Shown: in pieces, positions 7,606 through 16,306 of the stretch | How the letters are laid out: every line of letters begins with the position of its first letter | Numbering within the stretch: the stretch's first letter is position 1 | DNA from: Prauserella salsuginis | Lineage (GTDB): Bacteria; Actinomycetota; Actinomycetes; Mycobacteriales; Pseudonocardiaceae | NCBI RefSeq assembly: GCF_024648885.1 | Contig: NZ_JANBBF010000012.1 | Span: forward strand, 372,001-436,000 | Length of the DNA: 64,000 nucleotides | Reading direction: 5' to 3' | Notes under the pieces: model-generated | What the model was told of the DNA's origin: nothing | Seen by the model: only the letters and a program-made list of their open reading frames with translations | Database searches by the model: none | Position numbers and translations under genes: made by a program

Positions 7606-8439
7606 GTGTTCGGTAGTTTCGAGTTCGTGCTGGGCAGCGTCGAGGCGAGCGTCGTCGCTCAGGCCTTCGGTGTCGATATTCGGCGTTTTCCGCTACGTGT
7701 GCGCAACACCACCACCGACCTCGGCCGGTTGCGCAAGCTCGCCGGGATCGTCAGCGGAACGCTCGCGGAGCGTGGACTCCTCGTCGGTAAGGATCCCCAT
7801 CCGAATCTGCGGAGGGCGTTCGAGCTGTTCGGCCGCCATCGGGTGGCGGTGGCCATCAGTGGGCTCGACGATCAGGGTCACGAGATCGCGATGCTGGTCC
7901 TCACCGACGGCGCCGACGCGCTCGGCATCGCGCAGCATCACGGTGAGGACGATCTGGTGTTCTGGCTGTTCTCCGACGACGATCTCGTCGACGTCCTCGC
8001 GGGCGCGTTGCCCGCCGTGCCCGCGGCAGCCGGTCCCGAGGCGACGGTCCGGCAGAGCCTGCCCGAGTACCGCTCTGCGTTCGACGCCCGGAAGGCCGCC
8101 GAGCGGGCTCACGACGAGGAGGAGACCAACGCGTTCGGCAACATCCGCGTGGTGGGGAAGACCTCGACACGCCGGAGGCGGCGCGGAGCCGGCGAGTCGG
8201 GAGAGGAACGGTTGCGCCGCGCGTTCTCGGGTGAACGACGGGGCGGTGGGCAGATAGTCGTGTCGGCGTTGAGCGGCGAGGGGTCCGCGCCGCGGTCCGT
8301 CGGCTGGGTCGACACCGACGAGGGCAGGTATCTGGTGCATGCCGGTGAGGTCGACAACGAATTCGTCGCGCGTTACGAGCCCGCCGGTCGTGCCGAGGTG
8401 GCACGCGCCATCCACGGTCTGGTCGCCGAAACCTACTGA
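7606..8439 (+). CDS. EspG-family ESX secretion-associated chaperone
   Basis: 277 aa from GTG 7606, which has AGGTGG about 11 nt upstream. The body matches the EspG pattern: an N-terminal strand-helix segment (FEFVLGSVEASVVAQAFG), RLRKLAGIVSGTLAERGLL, a central half with FELFGRHRVAVAISGLD, and a second half with similar topology ending ARAIHGLVAETY. EspG proteins bind PPE-type substrates in the cytoplasm and keep them soluble before export through ESX systems. It lies in one operon with a PPE-like protein at 8931, its likely client. The start is uncertain: GTG 7591 or ATG 7414 (341 aa) are alternatives. Confidence 0.72.
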   Translation: MFGSFEFVLGSVEASVVAQAFGVDIRRFPLRVRNTTTDLGRLRKLAGIVSGTLAERGLLVGKDPHPNLRRAFELFGRHRVAVAISGLDDQGHEIAMLVLTDGADALGIAQHHGEDDLVFWLFSDDDLVDVLAGALPAVPAAAGPEATVRQSLPEYRSAFDARKAAERAHDEEETNAFGNIRVVGKTSTRRRRRGAGESGEERLRRAFSGERRGGGQIVVSALSGEGSAPRSVGWVDTDEGRYLVHAGEVDNEFVARYEPAGRAEVARAIHGLVAETY

Positions 8440-8453
8440 GTCGGGAGTGTGTG

Positions 8454-8897
8454 ATGAGTGAGGACGAGACGCGCGAGATCCAACCCGCGGCGGTGGCGGC
8501 AGGTCCGGTGCTGAGGGCGGCCGAGCGAGGGGTCCCGATGCTGAGCGGGCGTGAGCTCAAGCGCATGGCGACCGACGGCGGTTTCACGGTCGACGAGACC
8601 ACGGGGAACCGGATGATCAGCGCACTCGAGGACATTCTGGAAGCCCTCAATAACCGCTGGGCGACGCTCTCGAAGCTCGAGACGTCGCCGCCGCTGAGCG
8701 CGACATCGACCGCGAAGTGGGTGGCGCAGCACACGGTCAACACGGCCGCCGACGAGCGCGGTCTGCTCACCCAACTGCGCCAGGCGAAGGAAGAGCTTCC
8801 GCAGTACATCGAGGCGATCCGCGAGGCCAAACGCCGGTACGCCGACACCGAGTCGGGAACCCGCGGCGAGCTCGAGAGTTTCCACGACCGCTTCTGA
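8454..8897 (+). CDS. Small helical ESX-island protein (PE/WXG-like partner)
   Basis: 147 aa, ATG 8454 with GGGAG 6 nt upstream. It is mostly helical: ISALEDILEALNNRWATLSKL near 55-75 and a long charged helix AKEELPQYIEAIREAKRRYAD near 112-132. It lacks a clear W-x-G or PE motif and I do not recognise a named family. Its place between EspG and the PPE-like gene suggests the helical partner that forms a heterodimer with the PPE-like protein, as PE does with PPE. Confidence 0.6.
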   Translation: MSEDETREIQPAAVAAGPVLRAAERGVPMLSGRELKRMATDGGFTVDETTGNRMISALEDILEALNNRWATLSKLETSPPLSATSTAKWVAQHTVNTAADERGLLTQLRQAKEELPQYIEAIREAKRRYADTESGTRGELESFHDRF

Positions 8898-8930
8898 CTT
8901 TTCCCTCCGGCCGAAAGAGGTGTCACGACC

Positions 8931-10796
8931 GTGTCCACGTCCACTCCGGAAGAGAAGACGCAGGCGGTTTCGGACCCGCAGAGCGAGAACTACGACCCCG
9001 ACAGTCCTCACTACGACGTGACGGTGGACTCGTCGTCGCCGTTCTACGTCGGCGAGATCAGCGACAAGGCGGAGTCGGGTGACGAGTTCCGCGACGTCGC
9101 GGAGGCGCTGTCGGACGTCTTCCCGTTCAGTGCTTTCGGCGACGCGTTCACCCAGGCTCTTTATCAGGGGTTCCTCACCAGCGACCGGGCCGGTATGGAC
9201 GAAGGCCTGGAGATCCGCCAGGCGGGCGAGGTGCCGAGGACCGTGTGGGAGAACGCCTCGCACGAGCAGATGGTCGAGACACTCAGCAGTCAGGCCGATT
9301 CCGCGGCGGTCGCCGAGACCTCCGAGGAATGGGTGAAGACCGGCAACGAGCTGACCCTGCACCAGCAAGCTGTCGCGGACGCGATCAACGACAGCATGGG
9401 CGATTGGCAGGGCGACGGTGGAGATGCCGCGAGGGAGCATCTCGCCGGCGTCGCCAAGTGGTTGGGTTCGACGGCGCAGGGTGCCGTCCTCACCGGACGT
9501 CAGCAACAGATCCACTCGCAGACGCTCAACGAGACGCAGAAGCAGATGGATGGCAACCCGCCGTTGCCATTCTCCGCGGGAGAGGCCAACCGGCGGTTGG
9601 CCGACATCGGTGATCCGACGGCCTACGCCATGGCGGTCCAGCAGGAAATGCAGACGATGCAGGAGAGCGAGGCCAGGCGAGGGCAGGCAGCCCGGATCAT
9701 GACGCAGTTCGACGAGACCGTCGGAGGCGCCGTCGACATGCCACTGTTCTCGCCGCCGCCCGCGCTCGCCGGACCGCGGGCCACAGCGTCCCCCGGCGCG
9801 CCGGCCGCCGGAGGGGGAGCGGCGGCCACGCCCGCGGCAATGCCACAGGTCCAGGAACCGGATTCGTTCGGCGCCGCCGGACAGGAGGCTCAGCCGGCTG
9901 CCGGGACCGCGTCACCGGTCGGCCGCTCGTACGCGCCCGGCGGCCCGGCCGGAGAGGGCGACGGTGCGATCACCCCGGCAGGGTCCGGCGGCGAGGGCCG
10001 GCCGTTCGCGGCGCAAGTGCCGGACGGTGCCGGGCAGTCGTTCTCGCCGGAGGCCGCGCGTGGTGGGTCGTATGCGCCGGATGTCCCGGATGTGCCTGGC
10101 GTGCCGCAGGGTGGCGAGTCCTTCTCGCCGACCCCACCGGCGATGCCGGACGCTCCGCGGGGCGGACAGCCGTTCGCGGCGAACGGGCCGCAGGTGCCGG
10201 ACGGCCGTGGGCAGTCGTTCTCGCCGGACGTGCCGCAGGTGCCGGACGTGCCGGAGGGCGGCGGATCCTTCTCGCCGAGCGCGCCCGACATCCCGGACGT
10301 CGACCGCAGCGGCACGGGTGCCTCGTCGTACGTACCGCCGAAGTTCAGCGCCCCGGACCTGCACCCCTCGGGCGGCAACCCGTCCGGCTGGTCCGGCGCG
10401 GTGAACGGTGACATCAGCAGCAGGCTCGGAGGCGCGGCCGCGGCCGGCAGCAGTGGAGCGATCGGCGGAGCGCTCGCCGGCGGTCCCGGCAGTGCCAACG
10501 CCGGAGGGCGCGGTCCGGCCACCGGGAGCGGATCGTGGGGCGCGGGAGGCACCTCCGGCGCTGCCGGCACACAGCACGTGACCGGCGGCGCGAACGGTGC
10601 CGGCGCGGCAGGCAGCGGTATGGCCGGTGGGATGGCACCCGGGATGGGTGCCTCGGGCCGGAAAGGTGAGGAGGACAAGGAGCACCGTGTGGCGGGCTAC
10701 CTCGAGGACGGGGAGGATGTCTTCGCTCCCGAACAGGTCATCGCACCACCGGTCATCGGTGATTGGGAGAACAACAAGAACGAGGACTGGCGGTAG
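8931..10796 (+). CDS. PPE-like ESX substrate with Pro/Gly-rich repeat tail
   Basis: 621 aa from GTG 8931 with AAAGAGG upstream. Residues 1-270 are helical; DSMGDWQGDGGDAAREHL near 150 resembles the W-x-G-containing helical hairpin of PPE/WXG proteins. Residues 275-470 are Pro/Gly-rich with a recurring module (QSFSPD, ESFSPT, SYAPD, PFAAN, each followed by VPD or VPQ), then a Gly/Ala-rich stretch. The last 35 residues (AGYLEDGEDVFAPEQ...APPVIGDW) resemble the conserved C-terminal signature of PPE-type proteins in Pseudonocardiaceae. Probably exported or surface-exposed, with EspG (7606) as chaperone. Confidence 0.72.
   Translation: MSTSTPEEKTQAVSDPQSENYDPDSPHYDVTVDSSSPFYVGEISDKAESGDEFRDVAEALSDVFPFSAFGDAFTQALYQGFLTSDRAGMDEGLEIRQAGEVPRTVWENASHEQMVETLSSQADSAAVAETSEEWVKTGNELTLHQQAVADAINDSMGDWQGDGGDAAREHLAGVAKWLGSTAQGAVLTGRQQQIHSQTLNETQKQMDGNPPLPFSAGEANRRLADIGDPTAYAMAVQQEMQTMQESEARRGQAARIMTQFDETVGGAVDMPLFSPPPALAGPRATASPGAPAAGGGAAATPAAMPQVQEPDSFGAAGQEAQPAAGTASPVGRSYAPGGPAGEGDGAITPAGSGGEGRPFAAQVPDGAGQSFSPEAARGGSYAPDVPDVPGVPQGGESFSPTPPAMPDAPRGGQPFAANGPQVPDGRGQSFSPDVPQVPDVPEGGGSFSPSAPDIPDVDRSGTGASSYVPPKFSAPDLHPSGGNPSGWSGAVNGDISSRLGGAAAAGSSGAIGGALAGGPGSANAGGRGPATGSGSWGAGGTSGAAGTQHVTGGANGAGAAGSGMAGGMAPGMGASGRKGEEDKEHRVAGYLEDGEDVFAPEQVIAPPVIGDWENNKNEDWR
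10090..10330 (+). repeat. Degenerate peptide-encoding repeats (SFSP/SYAP/PFAA modules)
   Basis: Five to six copies of a 25-30 codon unit, each with a GG or GxG, an aromatic-containing xFSP/xYAP/xFAA core and a V-P-D/V-P-Q stretch. The units differ in length and sequence, so they are old duplications within the PPE-like gene. Confidence 0.6.
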
Positions 10797-10851
10797 GGAC
10801 GCGGTTGGCGTACCGAGCGCCGGCCGCAACGGAACGTGCAGGTCCGGCGGA

Positions 10852-10869
10852 TCGGTGCGTCGGCACCGA
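10852..10869. terminator. Hairpin between convergent PPE-like and LacI genes
   Basis: TCGGTGC (10852-10858) pairs with GCACCGA (10863-10869) across a 4-nt loop. It lies 56 bp after the PPE-like stop and 63 bp from the LacI stop. A near-duplicate GGCGCTGTGATTGCC / GGCGCTGTGGTTGCC pair follows at about 10880-10910. Modest stem, no U-tract. Confidence 0.45.
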
Positions 10870-10931
10870 GCACGATCACGGCGCTGTGATTGCCGGCGCT
10901 GTGGTTGCCGGTGGGTTGACGTCGCAGTGGT

Positions 10932-11951
10932 TCAGGGTGTGGCGGTGCTGCCGCGGACGGTGAGCGTCGGGGTGAGGACGACGTCCTTCGCGGCGGTGCG
11001 CTGTTCGTCGAGGCGTTCCGCGCAGGCTTGCACGGCGAACTCGGCCATCGCGGTGGCGTCCTGCCTGACGGTGGTCAGGTCCACGTAGGACATGCCGGCC
11101 GCGCGGGTGTCGTCGTAGCCCACGATCGACAGGTCGCGGGGCACGCGCAGGCCCGCGCGCCCGAACGTGTGCAGTAGTCCTTCCGCGCAGCTGTCGTTGG
11201 CGGCGAACACCGCGGTCGGCCGGTCCGAACGGGACAGCAGCTTCACGGCGGCGCGGACGCCGGACTCCTCGGTGTAGTCACCCGGCAGGATCTCGACGTA
11301 CTCGGAAAGCCCGTGCTCGGCCATCCGCCCGCGGTAGGCACTCCGCCGGTCGGCGGCGCCGGGCAGGTGGCCGCCGTCGACGTGGACGATCCTGCGGTGG
11401 CCGAGTTCGATGAGGTGATCGACGGCGATTCGGGCACCCTCCTCATCGGCGGTACGCACACTGTCGATGCCCGCTCCGCCGGTGTGCTGGCCGATCTCGA
11501 CGACCGGAACCTGCCGCGCGATCTTGGTCAGGTGGGAAGGCGACTCGATGGACAGTCCGATGAGGATGATCGCTTCGCAGCGGAGGCCGAGCAGTTCGTC
11601 CACGGCCTGCCGTACGCCACGGGTGGGCAGGATCGCACTGAGCACGATGCTGTAGTCGAGACCGGCGGCCGCGGCGTACAGCCCCTCGATCACCAGCGGG
11701 TCGAGGGAATGCTCCATGGTGAACAGCACGCCGAGCTGACGGCTGCGCGCCCGCCGCAGCAGCTGGGCCGCCGTGTCGGCGTGGAAGCCGAGGTCCTCGG
11801 CTGCGCGCAGGACGTGCTCACGGGTGTGCGGGTTCGGGCCCGGCTTGTCGCCGAGTACGAGCGACACCGTCTGGCGGGACACCCCGGCGCGTGCCGCGAC
11901 GTCGGCCATCGTGGGACGTCGGGTGGGTTCGCAGTCCTCCGACCGCGGCAT
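10932..11951 (-). CDS. LacI/GalR-family transcriptional regulator
   Basis: 339 aa. ATG at 11949-11951 is preceded by AGGAGG. The N-terminal helix-turn-helix is typical (MADVAARAGVSRQTVSLVL at residues 15-33, hinge region with AAQLLRRARSRQLGVLF), followed by the sugar-binding-type core ending in VGYDDTRAAGMSYVDLTTVRQ, a LacI hallmark. It is divergent from the MFS gene at 12192, and a perfect 16-bp palindrome lies between them. It most likely represses the transporter and itself; the effector is unknown. Confidence 0.92.
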   Translation of the reverse strand: MPRSEDCEPTRRPTMADVAARAGVSRQTVSLVLGDKPGPNPHTREHVLRAAEDLGFHADTAAQLLRRARSRQLGVLFTMEHSLDPLVIEGLYAAAAGLDYSIVLSAILPTRGVRQAVDELLGLRCEAIILIGLSIESPSHLTKIARQVPVVEIGQHTGGAGIDSVRTADEEGARIAVDHLIELGHRRIVHVDGGHLPGAADRRSAYRGRMAEHGLSEYVEILPGDYTEESGVRAAVKLLSRSDRPTAVFAANDSCAEGLLHTFGRAGLRVPRDLSIVGYDDTRAAGMSYVDLTTVRQDATAMAEFAVQACAERLDEQRTAAKDVVLTPTLTVRGSTATP

Positions 11952-12100
11952 CACTGCCTCCTGATCGCTGCCTCCGGACCGGCGCGAGGTGTGTCCGGGA
12001 TCGTACCGGCGACCCGCACGGCGCCGTGGCCGACGTCGGCCGGCGAGGCAGATCACAGCCCTGCGACTTGAACGATCCCGAGAGGTCCTGAGACCGTGGA

Positions 12101-12116
12101 TTTGGCACGTGCCAAA
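12101..12116. promoter_or_regulatory. LacI-type operator TTTGGCACGTGCCAAA
   Basis: Perfect 16-bp palindrome with a central CG, the form of LacI/GalR operators. It lies 150 bp upstream of the LacI gene start and 75 bp upstream of the MFS start at 12192. Its presence here argues against the longer MFS reading that would begin at 12096. Confidence 0.65.
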
Positions 12117-12191
12117 CCGGCCTCCATCGCCGGGGGCCCGGCCCGTCCGTCGCCGTTTCCCTCGTCCGATGTGCAGGAAAGGTATGCCCTC

Positions 12192-13433
12192 ATGGCTGTG
12201 GCGTTGTGCGCTCTCGCGCTCGGAGCGTTCGCCATCGGTACCACCGAGTTCGTCATCATGGGCCTGTTGCCGCAGGTGGCGGGCGGTCTCGACGTGTCCG
12301 TGGCCACCGCGGGCAACCTCATCTCGGCCTACGCGCTCGGCGTGGTGGTCGGCGCGCCACTGCTGACGGCGGTGGCGACCAGGCTGGGCCGCAAGCAGGC
12401 GCTGCTGGCGTTCCTGGCGCTGTTCGTCCTGGGCAACGTCGCGACCGTGTTCGTACCGGGCTACGGCGGCGTGTTCGCGTCGCGGGTGATCGCCGGGCTG
12501 CCGCACGGTGCCTACCTCGGCGCGGCGAGCCTCGTCGCCGCCCAGCTCGTCGGGCCGGCGCGGCAGGCCACGGCCGTCGCCCGCGTCTTGATGGGGCTGA
12601 CGGTGGCCAACATCGTCGGCGTCCCGGCTGGCACGTTCCTCGGCCAGGTCTTCGGCTGGCGCGCTGCGTTCCTCGTCGTCGGCGTGCTCGGGCTGCTCGC
12701 CGCGGCCGGTGTAGCAGCGTTCGTGCCTGCGCTGCCGAAGCCGGAGGGCGTCGGCCTGCGGACGGAGGTGGTCGCGCTCGGCAGGAAGCAGGTCGTGCTC
12801 GGGCTGACGACCGCGGTGTTCGGGTTCGCCGGGGTCTTCGCCGTCTACAGCTACATCTCCCCGATGCTGACCGAATTGGCCGGATTGTCGGACGGCGCGG
12901 TGCCGGTGGTGCTGGCCCTGTTCGGTGCCGGTATGACCGCGGGGTCGCTGATCGTGGGTCCGCTGGCGGACCGCGCGCTGCGGCCGACGATCTACGGCTC
13001 ACTGATGGCACTCGCCGTCGCGCTGCTGGTGTTCTGGTTCGCGATCGACGCGCCGTGGTCGGCGGTGGTCATGACCGTCGTGCTCGGCGCCGTCGGATTC
13101 GGGGTCACCGCACCGCTGCAGGTGCTGATCATGCAGAAGGCGGGGAGGGCTCCGACCCTGGCGGCGGCGTCCAACCATTCGGCGTTCAACCTGGCCAATG
13201 CCGGTGGAGCGTGGCTCGGTGGCGTCGGGATCAGTGCCGGACTGGGGTACGCCTCGCCCGCGATCATCGGCGCGGTGCTGGCCGTCGTCGGCCTCGGAAT
13301 CGCGGTTGTGGCCGGGATGCTGGACCGCGACCCGTCCGATTCCCGGCCGGTCGCCGCCGACCCGGGTTCCGGCGATGCGGACTCCGCAGGCCAAGAAGGG
13401 ATCGGCGCCGCAGCCGTCGAACGGGTCGGTTGA
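12192..13433 (+). CDS. MFS drug/sugar efflux transporter (Cmx/AraJ-like)
   Basis: 413 aa, 12 predicted membrane segments. ATG 12192 has GGAAAGG 9 nt upstream and gives the family-typical start MAVALCALALGAFAIGTTEF, with the first helix and the TTEF motif; LGRKQALL forms the loop between helices 2 and 3. This branch of the major facilitator superfamily exports drugs such as chloramphenicol, or sugars, by proton antiport. The C-terminal 30 residues are polar. It is controlled in all likelihood by the divergent LacI protein, which hints at a sugar-like substrate, but this cannot be read from the sequence. Confidence 0.88.
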   Translation: MAVALCALALGAFAIGTTEFVIMGLLPQVAGGLDVSVATAGNLISAYALGVVVGAPLLTAVATRLGRKQALLAFLALFVLGNVATVFVPGYGGVFASRVIAGLPHGAYLGAASLVAAQLVGPARQATAVARVLMGLTVANIVGVPAGTFLGQVFGWRAAFLVVGVLGLLAAAGVAAFVPALPKPEGVGLRTEVVALGRKQVVLGLTTAVFGFAGVFAVYSYISPMLTELAGLSDGAVPVVLALFGAGMTAGSLIVGPLADRALRPTIYGSLMALAVALLVFWFAIDAPWSAVVMTVVLGAVGFGVTAPLQVLIMQKAGRAPTLAAASNHSAFNLANAGGAWLGGVGISAGLGYASPAIIGAVLAVVGLGIAVVAGMLDRDPSDSRPVAADPGSGDADSAGQEGIGAAAVERVG

Positions 13434-13524
13434 TCCGGTCCGAGCGACTGTGGCGACGTCGGGGCCGGACGCGCTCGGTTCGCGGGGCGGCGAAGCCTGC
13501 CGGGTAGCGCCGACCCGCTGCCGG

Positions 13525-14589
13525 TCACCGGCCGGTCAGGCGGAGGATCCGGTCGTCGCCGTCGGTGGGTGACCCTCGGCCGTCGGTGTTGTTGGTCAGG
13601 ATCCACAGGTCACCGTCGGGTGTCGTGGTGACGTCGCGCAGCCGGCCGTACTCGCCCGCCAGCAACTCGGACGACGACGACGGGTCGGCGACCGGCACCG
13701 TGCGCAACACTTCGCCGCGCAGGTTGGCGATGTGGATCGTCCCGTCGTGGATCTCGATGCCACTCGGGCTGGCCTCGTCCGGCCGCCACTGCTGGACCGG
13801 GTCGGTGAACCGCTCGTCGCCGCCGATCCCTTCGACGACGGGCCAGCCGTAGTTGCGGCCCGGCTCGATGACGTTGAGTTCGTCCCACGTGTCCGCGCCG
13901 AACTCGGACGCGAACATGGTGCCGTCGGCGGCCCAGGCGAGTCCCTGCGGGTTGCGGTGTCCGTAGCTGAACACCGGCGAGCCGTCGAACGGATTGTCGT
14001 CGGGCACGTCGCCGTCCGGTGTCAACCGCAGAATCGACCCGGCGGGGTTGCTGCGGTCCTGCGCGTCGTCGGAGTCCCCGGCATCGCCCACCGTGACGTA
14101 CAGCATGCCGTCGGGCCCGAACGCGATCCGGCCCCCGGAGTGGATCGTCGCGGACGGCAGGCCGTCGACGATCGTCTCGGCGTCACCGAGCGACAGTGCC
14201 CCCGGCTCACCCTCGACGGCGTAGCGCTCGACGCGATTGCCGTCCGGCCCGGTCGAGTGGACGTACAGGCGATCCCGGTCGTCGGTGGCCAGTCCCATCA
14301 ATCCGGTCTCGCCGCCGGGTTCCACGTCGTCGATCGTCCCGGCCACCCGCGTGCCGTCGTCGATGATCTCGAGGATCTCGCCGTCGTCGCGCGTACTGAC
14401 CAGCGGCGTGTCCCCGGCGAACGCGATCGACCACGGTGCGTCGAGTCCCGTGACCACGGTCTCGGCGCTGCCTCGGGCGTCGGCACGTTCCGCCGAGCCG
14501 TCGGAGGGGGCGGACGAACAACCGGTGAGCAGCACGAGCGCAGCGGTGCCGACGACGGGCAGAACGCGCATCGGGGTCATATCGACCAC
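13525..14589 (-). CDS. PQQ-type sugar dehydrogenase-like beta-propeller lipoprotein
   Basis: 354 aa. GTG 14587-14589 follows GGGAGG by 7 nt, which favours it over the internal ATGs. The N-terminus is a lipoprotein signal with lipobox LTGC at residues 21-24, so it should be anchored on the outer face of the membrane. The body matches the soluble glucose/sorbosone dehydrogenase family: GLDAPWSIAF, GGETGLMGLA, SGGRIAFGPDGMLYVTVGD, FSYGHRNPQGLAW and GRNYGWPVVEG. Such enzymes oxidise aldose sugars with PQQ and calcium. Whether the cell makes PQQ is not visible here. Confidence 0.86.
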   Translation of the reverse strand: MVDMTPMRVLPVVGTAALVLLTGCSSAPSDGSAERADARGSAETVVTGLDAPWSIAFAGDTPLVSTRDDGEILEIIDDGTRVAGTIDDVEPGGETGLMGLATDDRDRLYVHSTGPDGNRVERYAVEGEPGALSLGDAETIVDGLPSATIHSGGRIAFGPDGMLYVTVGDAGDSDDAQDRSNPAGSILRLTPDGDVPDDNPFDGSPVFSYGHRNPQGLAWAADGTMFASEFGADTWDELNVIEPGRNYGWPVVEGIGGDERFTDPVQQWRPDEASPSGIEIHDGTIHIANLRGEVLRTVPVADPSSSSELLAGEYGRLRDVTTTPDGDLWILTNNTDGRGSPTDGDDRILRLTGR

Positions 14590-14654
14590 CGTACGACCTC
14601 CCGGCCAACGGTTCCCGGGACGACCGTTCCCACGACACCCGCACCCGGATGCGG

Positions 14655-14660
14655 GACGAT
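14655..14660 (+). promoter_or_regulatory. -10-like box 6 nt before the GyrI-like gene
   Basis: GACGAT precedes ATG 14667 by 6 nt and there is no Shine-Dalgarno sequence, the arrangement of leaderless actinobacterial genes. No good -35 box is visible. This favours ATG 14667 over the upstream ATG 14649. Confidence 0.35.
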
Positions 14661-14666
14661 CGGACC

Positions 14667-15299
14667 ATGGCCGCCACCGAGAAAGTCGACGTCACGAAGA
14701 CGATCGACGGCTACCGCGCCCGGAAAGGCAGGTTCGACGTCGTCGACGTGCCGGACCAGCGGTTCCTGATGGTCGACGGGCACGGCGACCCGAACACGTC
14801 GGCCGCGTTCGCCGACGCCCTCGGCGCGCTGTACCCGGTGGCCTACACGCTGAAGTTCGCCAGCAAACGCGACCTCGGCAGGGACTACGTCGTGCCGCCG
14901 CTGGAAGGACTGTGGTGGGCCGACGACATGGCCGCGTTCACCACGGGGCGGGACAAGACACAGTGGTCGTGGACGATGCTGATCATGGTGCCGGAGTGGG
15001 TCGACGGCGGCATGGTCGAGGCCGCCATCTCCGCCGTCGCGACGAAGAAGCGCCCCGCCCGCATCGACGACGTCCGGTGTGACGTGCTCTCCGAAGGAAC
15101 CTGTGTCCAGACGTTGCACGTCGGCTCGTTTGACGACGAGGCGCCCGTGCTCGCCACGATGCACCACGACGTCATCCCCGCACGCGGGTTGCGGATGACC
15201 GGGACCCATCACGAGATCTACTTCAGCGATCCGCGCAGGACACCGTCGGAGAAGCGGCGGACCATCCTCCGGCAACCGGTGTTGCCGGAGGATGCGTGA
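14667..15299 (+). CDS. GyrI-like small-molecule-binding domain protein
   Basis: 210 aa, one domain. RFLMVDGHGDPN near 33-44, the aromatic-rich GLWWADD near 85 and the C-terminal HHEIYFSDPRRT match stand-alone GyrI-like (SOUL/BRE-C fold) proteins, which bind or hydrolyse hydrophobic small molecules. It has no DNA-binding domain, so it is not a MerR/AraC regulator by itself. It diverges from the PQQ-type gene with 77 bp between them. The last codons lie inside a perfect hairpin (15264-15293). Confidence 0.78.
   Translation: MAATEKVDVTKTIDGYRARKGRFDVVDVPDQRFLMVDGHGDPNTSAAFADALGALYPVAYTLKFASKRDLGRDYVVPPLEGLWWADDMAAFTTGRDKTQWSWTMLIMVPEWVDGGMVEAAISAVATKKRPARIDDVRCDVLSEGTCVQTLHVGSFDDEAPVLATMHHDVIPARGLRMTGTHHEIYFSDPRRTPSEKRRTILRQPVLPEDA
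15264..15293 (+). terminator. Perfect 13-bp hairpin inside the 3' end of the GyrI-like gene
   Basis: ATCCTCCGGCAAC (15264-15276) pairs perfectly with GTTGCCGGAGGAT (15281-15293) over a 4-nt loop; the stop codon follows at 15297-15299. A second, weaker stem CGCTCGG/CCGAGCG is at 15302-15334. Together they likely terminate this transcript. Confidence 0.65.
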
Positions 15300-15439
15300 A
15301 TCGCTCGGGGACCGGCCGACGTCGCCACCGAGCGGCACACCACCACCGGTCGACGCAGTCCACCACTGATTGAAACGGTACTGCGGCGCAGCGGTGGGTC
15401 GTTGCTATGTTCCGCCGCACGCGCGGAAAGGTGAGTGGT

Positions 15440-16285
15440 ATGGGTGTGTACGCGGTCACCGGAGCCGCTTCCGGAATGGGCCGGGCGGCGGTCGACAACC
15501 TGCGTGCCGCCGGGCACACCGTCCTCGGCGTGGATCTGCGCGACGCGGACGTGGTGGTCGATCTGGCCGCACCGGCCGGTCGGCGGAACGCTGCGGAGGC
15601 GGTTCTCGAGGCCTGCGCCGGGCGGCTCGACGGTGCCGTGCTGGCCGCCGGACTCGGCCCGGTGCGGGGCCGGGAACGAGAGATCGTCGAGGTCAACTAC
15701 TTCGGCGTGACCGAGTTGCTGCGGTCGTGGCGGCCCGCGCTGGCCGCTGGAGGAGGCGGCCGAGTGGTGGTCCTGTCCAGCAATTCGACCACCACGACTC
15801 CGTTGGTGCCGCGGCGCGTGGTGCGGGCGTTGCTCGCGGGCGACGGCGCCAAGGCCGTGCGGGCCCTGCGATGCCACGGCCCGGCCCGTGCGGTGATGAG
15901 CTACGGCGGATCGAAGCTCGCGGTGAGTCATTGGGTCCGGCGTGAAGCCGTGACGCCGGAGTGGGCGGGCTCCGGAATCCGGCTCAACGCGTTGGCGCCG
16001 GGGGCGATCCTGACCCCGCTGCTGGAACATCAGCTCGCCGATCCGTCGTCGGCCAGGGCGGTGGCCTCGTTCCCGGTCCCGGCGGGTGGTTTCGGCGATC
16101 CGGCACAGCTGGCGGACTGGATCGTGTTCCTGCTGTCCGATGCCGCCGACTTCATGGTGGGCAGCGTCGTGTTCGTGGACGGCGGAACCGACGCCTACTT
16201 CCGACCCGAGGCGTGGCCGAGACCGGTGCCGCTGCGTGGTCTGCTCCGGTACCTGCGGCGGATGCGGTCGTTCCGCCGACCCTGA
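15440..16285 (+). CDS. Short-chain dehydrogenase/reductase (3-alpha-HSD/carbonyl reductase-like)
   Basis: 281 aa. ATG 15440 follows GGAAAGGTGAG. The Rossmann motif is TGAASGMG (residues 7-14), VNYFGVTEL is the NxxG-like segment, and the catalytic Tyr-x3-Lys is in SYGGSKLAV near 155. The fold ends with VVFVDGGTDAYF, then an extra basic tail (RYLRRMRSFRRP). NAD(P)-dependent oxidoreductase; members close in pattern act on steroid or cyclic ketone/alcohol substrates. It precedes a Baeyer-Villiger-type monooxygenase, though a hairpin separates them, so it may supply its ketone. Confidence 0.85.
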   Translation: MGVYAVTGAASGMGRAAVDNLRAAGHTVLGVDLRDADVVVDLAAPAGRRNAAEAVLEACAGRLDGAVLAAGLGPVRGREREIVEVNYFGVTELLRSWRPALAAGGGGRVVVLSSNSTTTTPLVPRRVVRALLAGDGAKAVRALRCHGPARAVMSYGGSKLAVSHWVRREAVTPEWAGSGIRLNALAPGAILTPLLEHQLADPSSARAVASFPVPAGGFGDPAQLADWIVFLLSDAADFMVGSVVFVDGGTDAYFRPEAWPRPVPLRGLLRYLRRMRSFRRP

Positions 16286-16306
16286 CCTGGCCGGGCGCGG
16301 CCAGGT
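16285..16306 (+). terminator. Hairpin directly after the SDR stop
   Basis: ACCTGGCCG (16285-16293) pairs perfectly with CGGCCAGGT (16298-16306) across GGCG. It starts at the last base of the stop codon and separates the SDR from the next operon. Confidence 0.6.

Noticed and set aside
12096-12191. N-terminal extension of the MFS transporter
   Set aside because: It includes the LacI palindrome, has no ribosome site and precedes the family-typical start at 12192.
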